A stretch of 44,663 bases of DNA, from assembly GCA_004193285.1 (NCBI GenBank), contig SECP01000065.1:1-44663 (forward strand), written 5' to 3'. The position numbers and the translations under genes are program-made. Positions within the stretch are counted from its first letter, which is position 1. Every line of letters begins with the position of its first letter. Under the pieces are notes generated by a model. The model was not told the origin of the DNA. It made no database searches and was given only the letters and a program-made list of their open reading frames with translations. The stretch comes from Myxococcales bacterium (GTDB lineage Bacteria > Myxococcota_A > Polyangia > Polyangiales > Polyangiaceae). Shown one piece after another: positions 8,538 to 16,424 of the stretch.

Positions 8538-8657
8538 CTGGTAGGCCTCGGGGGGACGGGGTGCGCCGAGCACGCGTCCCGATCATGGAACGGCTGGGCT
8601 GGCGCGGACTTCAGGCGCTTTCGCCGCCCGCCGAGAAATTCCGTGCGGCGACTCGAG

Positions 8658-9545
8658 TTACGGGTGGCCTAGGGGCCCGACCGACTCGCAAGTCACCGGG
8701 AACCCGCCCAGGTCGCAGCCGACGTCGTTCCAACCGGAGGCGGTGAGGACCAGGCAATTCTCGGGTTTGCCTTCGTTGTCCTTGTTGCTGGGCTGCCCGT
8801 CGATGAAGTCGGAGAAGACGCCCAGCACCGGTTTCTCTTTCCAGAACAAGACGTTGCTGGAAGCCCACCGCCACGCGCCCTCGTTCGCTTCGTCCGACCC
8901 GCCCAGCCACGTGCTGGTTTGCTTGCCCTGAACGTAGAGGTTTTCGGCTCTGGACTCGATGCTCACGACGCTCATGTTCAGGCTCTCGCACTTGGCGAAG
9001 GCCAACATGGCGGAGTCCACGACGCCGCAAAACGCGTAGCTATGGCCGTTGAAAAGGCCGTTCGTGCAAGACGTGCTGCCGCCAGAGCCGCCGCTCCCGC
9101 CTTCGGCGGAGCCGCCGGTGCCCGCGCTGCCTGCCTCTCCGCCCTTGCTGCCACCGGCGCCCGCGCTCGCGCCGGCGCTTCCCCCGCCCGCCAGATTGCC
9201 GCCCATTCCGCCCGTCATGTCGCCCGCGCTGCCTTCGTCGGCTCCGGCCGAGCCGCTGCCTGCGCTGCCGCCGAGGGACGAGCCGCCCTCCTCGCTCGCA
9301 GCGGTACCGGCCGCCGCTTCCGTACCGCCGATGCTGTCGCTGCCGCTCGAGCCGCTGTTCCTACCCGCCGCCGCGTTACTGCCCCCGAAGCCGCCCGCGC
9401 TCGGTAGGTCCGGGGTGGAGTCGAAGCTCACGCTCGAGTCGCTCGAGCACGCGCTCGCGAGCAGTAACGCTGCGAGCACGGCGCCTTCAGTCTTACCTTG
9501 TCGTACACCAAAGCAACGCACGGGCATTCCTCTCGAAGCTCGCAT
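8658..9545 (-). CDS. Lipoprotein with C-type-lectin-like domain
   Basis: A 295-residue secreted lipoprotein. The N-terminus carries a signal peptide ending in a lipobox (LLASAC). A ~120-residue Gly/Ser/Ala-rich linker follows, typical of myxobacterial surface lipoproteins. From about residue 160 a C-type-lectin-like fold can be read: conserved Cys residues, WLGGSDEANEGAWRW, QPSN, ENCLVL, and the WND motif before the last cysteines. In lectins the WND and QPD/EPN motifs bind calcium and sugar; here QPSN replaces them, so sugar binding is uncertain. A second in-frame ATG at 9527 is possible. No operon partner is evident. Confidence 0.85.
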   Translation of the reverse strand: MRASRGMPVRCFGVRQGKTEGAVLAALLLASACSSDSSVSFDSTPDLPSAGGFGGSNAAAGRNSGSSGSDSIGGTEAAAGTAASEEGGSSLGGSAGSGSAGADEGSAGDMTGGMGGNLAGGGSAGASAGAGGSKGGEAGSAGTGGSAEGGSGGSGGSTSCTNGLFNGHSYAFCGVVDSAMLAFAKCESLNMSVVSIESRAENLYVQGKQTSTWLGGSDEANEGAWRWASSNVLFWKEKPVLGVFSDFIDGQPSNKDNEGKPENCLVLTASGWNDVGCDLGGFPVTCESVGPLGHP

Positions 9546-9605
9546 GTCTCGGCAGCAGCCGCAAACGGATGGATCGCAAGCTCTAGTAACGCGGGGCCCG
9601 GGTAG

Positions 9606-11339
9606 TCAGGCGGCGGCGTCTTCTTCTAGCTCGTGAAACAAGTCCGTGAGCTCGGGTCGTAGTCGCAGCGGCGCGCAGAACCGGCTCGCCATCTCCAGGA
9701 GCTCGCGGTCCAGCTCGTCGGCGCGCTTGCCGGCTTCGCTCACGCCGCGCTGAAAATTTTCTTCCTCGCGCTCTTGGCCTTCACTGTGCGCGGCGAGCGC
9801 GGCGCGCAGCTCTTTGATCTGGAACTCGAGGTCGTCCACCTCGGTCTTGCGCTGCGCTGCTTCGCGATCCGCGGCTTGCGCTCGGCGCTTGATCACCAGC
9901 CAGTCGTCGACCAAATCGGCGGCGGCGCGGTACGCCTCGGCGAGCTCCCGGTAGGGTTCTTGGAGACCCGATCGGCCTTCCCACCGCAATATCTCCGTCA
10001 TCGCCGCCTTCATCCGCTCGCGAGGCTCGGCCAGCGCGGCTTGGGCGGCGTTCACTCGGCCGAGCGCCGCCTTCAGCTCGTCGCGAGCCTTGCTAGCGTC
10101 CACGCCGAGCGCGTCCACCGCGTGGCCGAAGCGTTGACGAGCCTCGCGGCCGCGCGACTCGATGCTCTCGAGCGTGCGTTGGTCCGTGATCGCTTTGGCT
10201 CGCAGCTCTCCGATCTCGCGCACCAGCCGCTTCACCTCGTGGAACAGGTGCTCGACGTCCGAAGGCGGGCTGCCCCGATAGGCCATGCCCAGCATGCGGT
10301 CGAACACGGCGGTGCGCTTCACCCACTGGTCGATGGCGACCGGCGGGAGAGTCTTGGCCGGGCCGCGCGAGGACGCCTCTTCGTTGAAGGCCTCGCCGGG
10401 CACTCGCACGCCGATCGCGCCTGCGATACTCAGCAGGTCCGCGTGCACCCGGTGCGCGTCTACCGGGCGGTCCTTCGGATCCTTCGCGAGCAGCTCGACG
10501 ATGAGCCGGTCCAGCTGCTCGGGGATGGAGGGGTCCCGCTGCCGAGGTGGCGGAGGCGTCTCCTTCAGGTGCTTGATGAAATAGGTGGTGACGTCCGGCG
10601 CGTCGAACGGCAGGGCGCCGCACAGCATCTCGTACAGAATCACCCCCAGGGCATACAGATCGGCGCCGGGACCGGCGTCGATGCTCGTGATGCGCTCGGG
10701 CGCCATGTACTGAGGCGTCCCGAATACTTCGCCCGCGCCGGTGAGACGCGTGTCCTGCATGGAGCGCGCGATCCCGAAGTCCAGCAGCTTGACTCGATCG
10801 AAGCCGTCGTTCCCCTCCGCCAGGAAGATGTTCTCGGGCTTGAGGTCACGGTGGATGACCTCCAAGTCGTGGGCGCGAGCCAGCGCGCGAGCGATCTGAA
10901 TCCCAATGGATAACGTGCGGTCGAGCGGAACCGCCCCCTGACGCTCGAGCAGATCCGCCACGGTCTGCCCCTCCAGGATCTCCATCACGAGGTAGAGGCT
11001 GCCCTCCGGAGTCTCGCCCTGGTCGAAGATCTCGATGATGTTCGGGTGCGCGAGCTTCTGGGCGGCCTTGGCCTCGCGGCGGAAGCGCTCGCGGATGACC
11101 TCGTTCTTGCCGAGGGCGGGGTTCATCACCTTGACCGCGCACGGTCGGTCGACCAGGCGATGACGCGCCGAGTAAACCGTAGCCATTCCGCCCTCGCCGA
11201 TGGCTTCCTCGATCAGGTAGCGGCCCGCAATCGTGGTTCCAATCAGCGGGTCCTGAAGCGCCGCGAGCGGCCCGCCACACAGGAAGCATGCCGTGCTGTC
11301 GTTCGGGTACTTCAGCTTGCACGGCGGGCAGACCTTCAT
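9606..11339 (-). CDS. Soluble Ser/Thr protein kinase with N-terminal zinc ribbon and C-terminal coiled coil
   Basis: A 577-residue PknB-type kinase. Residues 4-21 hold two CxxC knuckles (CPPC, CFLC) suggesting a small zinc ribbon. The kinase domain (~40-310) is complete: GEGGMATVY loop, catalytic Lys70 in AVKV, HRDLKPEN (163-170), DFG (187-189) and APE (213-215). The rest (~345-575) is charged and helical, read as coiled coil. No transmembrane segment is visible, unlike sensor PknB kinases, so it should act in the cytoplasm, perhaps through coiled-coil partners. It is divergent from the SH3b gene across ~120 bp. The substrate is unknown. Confidence 0.93.
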   Translation of the reverse strand: MKVCPPCKLKYPNDSTACFLCGGPLAALQDPLIGTTIAGRYLIEEAIGEGGMATVYSARHRLVDRPCAVKVMNPALGKNEVIRERFRREAKAAQKLAHPNIIEIFDQGETPEGSLYLVMEILEGQTVADLLERQGAVPLDRTLSIGIQIARALARAHDLEVIHRDLKPENIFLAEGNDGFDRVKLLDFGIARSMQDTRLTGAGEVFGTPQYMAPERITSIDAGPGADLYALGVILYEMLCGALPFDAPDVTTYFIKHLKETPPPPRQRDPSIPEQLDRLIVELLAKDPKDRPVDAHRVHADLLSIAGAIGVRVPGEAFNEEASSRGPAKTLPPVAIDQWVKRTAVFDRMLGMAYRGSPPSDVEHLFHEVKRLVREIGELRAKAITDQRTLESIESRGREARQRFGHAVDALGVDASKARDELKAALGRVNAAQAALAEPRERMKAAMTEILRWEGRSGLQEPYRELAEAYRAAADLVDDWLVIKRRAQAADREAAQRKTEVDDLEFQIKELRAALAAHSEGQEREEENFQRGVSEAGKRADELDRELLEMASRFCAPLRLRPELTDLFHELEEDAAA

Positions 11340-11462
11340 GGTTTCTCGAGCCCCCCATCCTGCTCAAATCCCGGCTGACTTTCCAGCGGGGGCCGGGAGA
11401 CCGCAAAAACCCTACGCTTTTTGGCGGCTTCCTAACGTGCTACGTCTCCCGGGAGGCGTCCC

Positions 11463-12368
11463 TTGGCATCCGTGACGGACAAACGGCCGGCCCTGAAGGT
11501 CGAGGTTCCTGGCTCCAAAGAAGACGGAGTCAAGTTCGGCCGCGTCGGCATCATCGCCGCCGTCGGCTTCGCGATTGGCATCGCGTGGCCTCGTCTTGCG
11601 GGGGTGAAGCTGGTTCCGAGCGTCCCTGTACCCGCGGCGGCGGAGGCTTCCGCCCGCGAGCTGACGGGCGCGCCCGCGGAGACGAGCAAGCCCGCGCCGG
11701 CCGCTCCGCTCCCGGTGCCTTCCGTACCTGCCGCAGACAAGGCGCCGGCGGAGCGCGTCCTCATCAGTGACGTGCAAGTGGCCAGCTGCCGCAACGAGCA
11801 AGGCAAACGCGCGCAGTCATGCGATCGCATCGAGTTCGATCGGCTGGCGCGCGAGCACCTGCGTGAGCTAGCCGCGTGCCCCGGTACGGAGAGCGCCGCG
11901 GGCGTGCTCTCGCTCGGCTTCGAGCTGGACTTCGGCGCCGGCAAGGTGAAAAGCATCCAGAGCGGCAAGAGCACGTCGCTCGAGCAAGACGTCGTGGACC
12001 GCTTCCTCGCCTGCGCCAAGGACGGCTTCGCGAACGTTCCCCTCGCCGGCATCGCTCACGAGCAGAGGGCGTACACACTCTACTACCGTCTCGAGCTGCT
12101 CTCGCCGGCCGGGAGCGCGGCCAAGCCGAGCGCCACGGAGCCGGCGCCCGCCGCGAGCGGCGAATCCACGCCGGCGAGCGGAACCGCCACCGTAAGTTGG
12201 GACGTCGCGCTCGTCCGCTCGCAGCCGGCGCGCGATGGCGAGGTGCGCGCCCGGGTACTTTCCGGCACGCGCGTCGTCGTTACCGGGAAGAGCGGCGATT
12301 GGTTTCGCATCAAATACGACGCCAAAGGCAGCCAGGGCTGGGTGTACCGCACCGCCATCGGCATGTGA
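11463..12368 (+). CDS. Membrane-anchored protein with C-terminal SH3b domain
   Basis: A 301-residue protein. A short cytoplasmic N-terminus precedes one membrane segment (~28-44, GIIAAVGFAIGIAW). A Pro/Ala-rich linker, a middle domain (~100-215) with three Cys, and a C-terminal bacterial SH3 domain (~240-300, from TVSWDVALVRSQP to SQGWVYRTAIGM) follow. The middle region around FELDFGAGKVKSI, with Cys and a helix at DVVDRFLACAK, resembles the AgmX/PglI-type C-terminal repeats of myxobacteria, but this is only a resemblance. The TTG start is supported by GGGAGG six bases upstream. SH3b domains usually bind peptidoglycan or peptides, so a periplasmic cell-wall role is plausible. Confidence 0.8.
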   Translation: MASVTDKRPALKVEVPGSKEDGVKFGRVGIIAAVGFAIGIAWPRLAGVKLVPSVPVPAAAEASARELTGAPAETSKPAPAAPLPVPSVPAADKAPAERVLISDVQVASCRNEQGKRAQSCDRIEFDRLAREHLRELAACPGTESAAGVLSLGFELDFGAGKVKSIQSGKSTSLEQDVVDRFLACAKDGFANVPLAGIAHEQRAYTLYYRLELLSPAGSAAKPSATEPAPAASGESTPASGTATVSWDVALVRSQPARDGEVRARVLSGTRVVVTGKSGDWFRIKYDAKGSQGWVYRTAIGM

Positions 12369-12419
12369 CGAAACGGGCGCGCGGCTGCCGCGCGTGTTAC
12401 AGCTCCGTAGCGGCAGCGC

Positions 12420-12800
12420 ATGACCCAACCCAAGTCTCCGCCTCCTAGCTCGGAAGCTTCGGCAGATTCAGGCACCCCGGGGGGTGACGTCGCGTTGGTC
12501 CACCGCATCACGCCGGATGGCGCGGTCCACGTCATTCGGCGCCGGGGGGACCAGCTGGAGGCGGGCGCCCTGCAGCCTCTGCGCGAGGGTGCGCCGATCC
12601 AGGGCGAGGTCGTCTCCCTCCGCCCCCGGGAGGACTTTCCCCTCCTGTGCGACGTGAAGACTCTCTACAAGCCGCCCGCCGCGTCCGCGCCGGCGCCCGC
12701 GCCTACGGCCCGTAAAGGGCCCGCTCAGGTCGCGACCGACGTGTACCGCGACAATTGGGACTCCATCTGGAGCTCCAAGAAGAGCCCGGCGCTGAACTGA
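12420..12800 (+). CDS. Small hypothetical protein
   Basis: A 126-residue protein not assigned to a named family. The N-terminal 20 residues are Ser/Pro-rich. A central part (~22-82) with alternating hydrophobic residues (ALVHRITPDGAVHVIRRR, then GEVVSLRP) looks like a small beta domain. A Pro/Ala linker follows and the tail contains YRDNWDSIW. No signal peptide or membrane segment is visible. It starts 51 bp after the SH3b gene on the same strand, so co-transcription is likely. It ends 6 bp from a convergent stop codon. Confidence 0.75.
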   Translation: MTQPKSPPPSSEASADSGTPGGDVALVHRITPDGAVHVIRRRGDQLEAGALQPLREGAPIQGEVVSLRPREDFPLLCDVKTLYKPPAASAPAPAPTARKGPAQVATDVYRDNWDSIWSSKKSPALN

Positions 12801-12806
12801 AGAGCC

Positions 12807-14159
12807 TCAGCGGCGCCTGCGCCGCCGCGCCGCGCCCGCCATGAGCAGCGCGAGCGCCGCGAGCGCGCCGTGGCTCGTGCGCGGCCCGAGCGCGCAGCCG
12901 GACTCCTGAGTGTTCGACAGGCCAGAGCCGCCGACGCCGGCGTTCGTGTTGCCGGAGCCCCCGGCCAGCCCGCTGCTTCCGCTCACGTTGCCGCTACCGG
13001 CGATCGGCATCGGCTTGCCATCGGGATCCAGGATCACCTGGTCCGAGTCCATGCAAGAGCCCGCCGCGCACGTCTGGCCTTGGGGGCAAAGGTTCGGATC
13101 TTCATCCACCTCACCGTCGCAGTCGTCGTCGAGGAAGTTGCAGGTCTCCGTCGTCGGCTCGCCGGGGCTGCAGTACATGAGGTCACAGCCGGGCGACTCA
13201 CGCCGGCACCAGCCTTCACCGCAGGTGGGGCGCACGCGCTCGTCCACGTCCCCGTCACAGTCGTCGTCGAGGTTGTTACAAACCTCCTCCACGCCGGGGT
13301 TGACCGCCTTGTTCGTCGGCTGGCAGTCGCCGGGCTCCGCGGCCCAGTTTTTCAGGCCCGCGCAGCCAATCTTCGGCTCGCCCGTCTTCTCCGTCCGCGC
13401 GTCGTAGTAGCCGTCCCCGTCCGCGTCTGGCCACAGCTCCACCGGAACCGCCTCTTCGTCGACGCGGCCATCGCAGTTGTCGTCGATCATGTTGCAGAGC
13501 TCTTTGGCTCCGGGGAACGTGGTCTTCCGATAGTCATCGCAGTCGCCCATCGGCTCCACGTAGGCGAGCGGGGGCGCGTCGGCGCAGCCGAGCATGGAGA
13601 AATCTTCGCGGCCAATGCCGTCACTGTCGCCGTCCAGGTAAAACTTCTTGCCGGTGCAGCCGTAAACGAAGTCGAACTCGCCTTCGAGCGGCGTGTCCCC
13701 GCTGCTGTTACGATTGCCGTTGCTGCCGATGGCGTAGACGGAGAAGCGCACCGCGCCCGCCTTGCTCGGCGCCACCCAGGCAAACTTGAACTGCACGCTG
13801 CCGCCGCTCGCCGGCTTCGGCTGGTTGTGCACCATGCCGCTCGACACCTTCGTGAGCCCCATGTTGGCGACGGTTTGCAGCTCGCCCACGTCCCCCGCTT
13901 CGAGGTACACCCCGCCCGTCGCGAACGCGCCAACGACGCTGAGCGTGAGCTCCACGCGGTCGCCCGGATTGAAAGTCGCCGGAGCGCTCGTCAGCGTGAG
14001 CGAGCCTTGACCGCCGCCGCTGTGACAGCCGGTGCAGCCGCTGGCCGCGATGCCGCCGGACCGGGCCCACGCGGCGCCCGCCGACAGCTGTATTGCGACG
14101 CCCAGAAGCAAAGAAGCCCACCGCGAGCGCGGCGCGAGACCAAAGCGAAGCCAGCTCAC
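12807..14159 (-). CDS. Secreted CxxCH / MopE-repeat protein with MYXO-CTERM-like anchor
   Basis: About 450 residues. A signal peptide precedes a CTGCH motif (~42-46) at the start of a beta-rich domain like the 'choice-of-anchor V'/reelin-like domains of myxobacteria. CxxCH is the c-type haem attachment motif, but haem binding is not proven. Three MopE-type putative metal-binding motifs follow (DDNCDGRVDEE, DDDCDGDVDE, DDDCDGEVDE), with a calcium-like DADGDGYYD between. The C-terminus has a Cys (SGCALG), a hydrophobic helix and six consecutive Arg residues, the layout of a MYXO-CTERM surface-sorting signal. The GTG at 14159 gives a normal signal peptide; a start at 14294 would add 45 unlikely residues. 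Probable place: cell surface. Confidence 0.82.
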   Translation of the reverse strand: MSWLRFGLAPRSRWASLLLGVAIQLSAGAAWARSGGIAASGCTGCHSGGGQGSLTLTSAPATFNPGDRVELTLSVVGAFATGGVYLEAGDVGELQTVANMGLTKVSSGMVHNQPKPASGGSVQFKFAWVAPSKAGAVRFSVYAIGSNGNRNSSGDTPLEGEFDFVYGCTGKKFYLDGDSDGIGREDFSMLGCADAPPLAYVEPMGDCDDYRKTTFPGAKELCNMIDDNCDGRVDEEAVPVELWPDADGDGYYDARTEKTGEPKIGCAGLKNWAAEPGDCQPTNKAVNPGVEEVCNNLDDDCDGDVDERVRPTCGEGWCRRESPGCDLMYCSPGEPTTETCNFLDDDCDGEVDEDPNLCPQGQTCAAGSCMDSDQVILDPDGKPMPIAGSGNVSGSSGLAGGSGNTNAGVGGSGLSNTQESGCALGPRTSHGALAALALLMAGAARRRRRR

Positions 14160-14427
14160 CTCGCTCGGTCTAACTCGGCGGAGTGGCAGACGCTCGGTGA
14201 CGCGCGCGCTTTGAGACGAAATCCGCGGCGGCCTCGGACTTGGCTGCAAGTTTCGGCCAGCGCTGCTGGCGCGGGTCGGCGCGGAAAAGGTCACGGGAAG
14301 TAAGTGCCCAGGTGCCCTGAAATTGGTCTAAATATCTGTACTTGGACCCGCTTTCACCGGCTTCCAATGGGCGCGAGCGGGCTTCGGCTTCACGAGTAGT
14401 GCGTCCTCGTCCTACCCTTGGGGATCG
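14160..14427. other. Divergent intergenic region (no gene seen)
   Basis: This 268-bp gap separates the minus-strand CxxCH protein from the plus-strand acetyltransferase and should hold both promoters. A locally AT-richer patch around 14318-14345 is the best candidate, but no hexamer pair with good spacing was found. A GGGGA shortly before the acetyltransferase ATG could serve as its ribosome-binding site. Confidence 0.4.
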
Positions 14428-14976
14428 ATGAATGCGCACCTGGTCACCCCCGCGCCTCGCCATGAGACCGAGTTCCTGGCCGCAGTGGCGCGCAGTCGGC
14501 GTTTGCATGGCGCCTGGGTGACCGCGCCGAGCTCTGCTGCCGAATACGGTCTGTACCTCAAGGAGCGGAAAGGTCCGCGCCAGGTGAAATTCTTCGTGTG
14601 CAGCGAGGACCGGCAGATCTGCGGTGTCATCAACCTGAGCGAGATCGTTCGAGGCTCGTTTCAGAGCGCTTACATGGGCTACTACGCGCTCAGCCCCCAC
14701 GCGGGGAAGGGCTACATGAGCGCGGGGATCGGCCTCGTGCTCGAGCGCGCGTTCGGTGAGCTGAGGCTGCACCGGGTGGAGGCGAACATTCAGCCGAAGA
14801 ATCGCCGGTCGATCGAGCTGGTGCGCCGGGCGGGGTTCAGGCTCGAAGGCTTGTCCGAGCGCTACTTGCGCATCGCCGGTCGCTGGCGCGATCACGAGCG
14901 CTGGGCCATCACCGTCGAAGATCGCAAAGCGCCTCCTCCCGGTCGCAAGAAGCCGCATCGCCCAGCTCAGGGCTGA
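14428..14976 (+). CDS. GNAT-family N-acetyltransferase, RimJ/RimL-like
   Basis: A 182-residue acetyltransferase of the RimJ/RimL group, which acetylates protein N-termini or small amines with acetyl-CoA. Typical features in order: CGVINLSEI beta strands, YMGYYALSPHAGKGYMSAGI (strand beta-4 plus the acetyl-CoA pyrophosphate loop, here GKGYMSAG), HRVEANIQPKNRRSIELVRRAGF, and a final RYLRIAGRWRDHERWAI. This order is that of RimJ (ribosomal protein S5 N-terminal acetylation), but paralogues with other substrates are common. The Lys/Pro-rich C-terminal tail is not part of the fold. It ends 44 bp before the convergent hflX stop. Confidence 0.88.
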   Translation: MNAHLVTPAPRHETEFLAAVARSRRLHGAWVTAPSSAAEYGLYLKERKGPRQVKFFVCSEDRQICGVINLSEIVRGSFQSAYMGYYALSPHAGKGYMSAGIGLVLERAFGELRLHRVEANIQPKNRRSIELVRRAGFRLEGLSERYLRIAGRWRDHERWAITVEDRKAPPPGRKKPHRPAQG

Positions 14977-14988
14977 CGCGGTGGCACG

Positions 14989-15005
14989 CCGAGCTGCGCG
15001 CTCGG
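14989..15005. terminator. Possible bidirectional terminator hairpin
   Basis: A perfect 6-bp stem (CCGAGC/GCTCGG) with a five-base loop lies in the 44-bp gap between the convergent acetyltransferase and hflX stop codons. There is no T-run on either side, so intrinsic termination would be weak. Confidence 0.3.
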
Positions 15006-15020
15006 AACGAAGCCTGGCGC

Positions 15021-16424
15021 TTAGCTCACCGCGTCTGCGGCTGAGCGCGCGAGCTTCGTGCGGAAGCTGTCCAGCACCTCGGGATCGCTGCGAAACAGCA
15101 CCTTGACGCCGTCTTCCTCGTAGCGCTCGGAGACGACCCGGCCCTGCTCGTGCATCTCCGAAACGAGGCGCTGCTGCGTGTAAGGCACCGACAGCTCGGC
15201 CTCGGCGTAGCGCGACTCGAAGAAGCCGATGATGCGCGCGCGCACCTCTTTTACGTCCTGCGGGTTCTTCGCGCTGATGTACCAGGCGTCCGGAAGCTCC
15301 TGCTGGAGAGCGGCGAGCGCCTCGGGAGTCAACTGATCGACCTTGTTCATGACGAGGCGGTGCGGGACCTGCTCGGCCCCAATCTCGCGCAACACGTCAC
15401 GCGTGACGTCCAGCTGCTCACGGAAGCTGTGGTCCGAGGCGTCCACCACGTGCAGCAGGAGGGAGGCCTCGAGCGCTTCGTCCAACGTGGACTTGAAGCT
15501 GGCCACGAGGTCGTGCGGCAGCTTCTTGATGAAGCCGACCGTGTCGCTCACCAAAATGCGGGGCTTGGCCTCGGGCGACAGCGCGCGCACCGTCGTGTCG
15601 AGCGTGGCAAACAGCTTGTCCTCCACGTAAACCTCGCTCGCGGTGAGCGCGCGCATCAGGGAAGACTTACCGGCGTTGGTGTAGCCGACCAGGGCCACAC
15701 GCCGCGCGCCGCGACGGTGCTGCCGACGGACGTCTTGCTCGCGCACGATCGAGGTGAGCTCACGCCGGAGCTCGGCGATACGGTCGCGGATCTTCCGGCG
15801 GTCCAGCTCCAGCGCGGCTTCGCCCGCCCCGCGGCCTGCTTGTCGCTCCTTGCCCTTGGGTGACTCCCGCAAGCGGGGGGCCTCGTAGTTGAGCCGCGCG
15901 ATTTCCACCTGCAGGCGCGCTTCACGGCTCTTGGCGTGGCGGTGGAAGATCTCGATGATCACGCCGGTGCGGTCCAGCACCGTCACTCCGGTGGCGCGCT
16001 CGAGGTTCCGCAATTGGCTCGGGGAGATGTCGTGATCCACGGCCACGAGCGCGATCTCTTGGGCGGGCGCTTCGAGCGCTTCCTCGCCGTCGTCTGCTTC
16101 GTCGTCCTCGTAGTCGTCTTCCTCGAGCTCGTAGTCGTCTTCGCTGTCCGCTTGCGCGGAGTTGCGGCGCCCGCCGGGCAAGATGGGCTGCGTGCTGCCG
16201 CTGCCGCCGGTGAGACGAGCCAGCTCCTTGAGCTTACCTTCACCGAGCACTGCGGCCGGACCGAGGCTCGAACGGGTCTGCAGGACGCGCGCGGTCACGT
16301 CGTAGCCGAGGGTGGTGACGAGCCGAGCTAGCTCGGCGAGGCTCGACTCCGCTGCGTCGGCATCCACATCTGGCAAGCGGACAGCGACGAGAATGGCGAG
16401 GGGGCGGGGGGATTCAGTGGGCAT
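15021..16424 (-). CDS. hflX: GTPase HflX with acidic insertion
   Basis: A 467-residue ribosome-associated GTPase; HflX splits stalled or stressed 70S ribosomes. The N-terminal HflX domain includes DVTARVLQTRSSLGPAAVLGEGKL, then a coiled coil, and a G domain with G1 GYTNAGKSS, G3 DTVGF and G4 NKVD. A strongly acidic low-complexity insertion (~residues 92-118, Asp/Glu/Tyr) interrupts the N-terminal domain before the conserved 'DISPSQLRNLE' segment. The ATG at 16424 is chosen over upstream in-frame codons because it starts the recognisable domain and overlaps the upstream DUF4340-like gene by 11 bp, indicating coupling. It is last in the secA/ABC operon. Confidence 0.95.
   Translation of the reverse strand: MPTESPRPLAILVAVRLPDVDADAAESSLAELARLVTTLGYDVTARVLQTRSSLGPAAVLGEGKLKELARLTGGSGSTQPILPGGRRNSAQADSEDDYELEEDDYEDDEADDGEEALEAPAQEIALVAVDHDISPSQLRNLERATGVTVLDRTGVIIEIFHRHAKSREARLQVEIARLNYEAPRLRESPKGKERQAGRGAGEAALELDRRKIRDRIAELRRELTSIVREQDVRRQHRRGARRVALVGYTNAGKSSLMRALTASEVYVEDKLFATLDTTVRALSPEAKPRILVSDTVGFIKKLPHDLVASFKSTLDEALEASLLLHVVDASDHSFREQLDVTRDVLREIGAEQVPHRLVMNKVDQLTPEALAALQQELPDAWYISAKNPQDVKEVRARIIGFFESRYAEAELSVPYTQQRLVSEMHEQGRVVSERYEEDGVKVLFRSDPEVLDSFRTKLARSAADAVS

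Noticed and set aside
12808..12830. Intrinsic terminator (GCGGCGC/GCGCCGC) at the end of the CxxCH protein gene
   Set aside because: The inverted repeat comes from the run of Arg codons inside the gene, has a two-base loop and no T-run.
14160..14294. 45 extra N-terminal residues on the CxxCH protein (GTG at 14294)
   Set aside because: They would place an Arg/Ser/Pro-rich stretch before the signal peptide; the GTG at 14159 gives a normal signal sequence.
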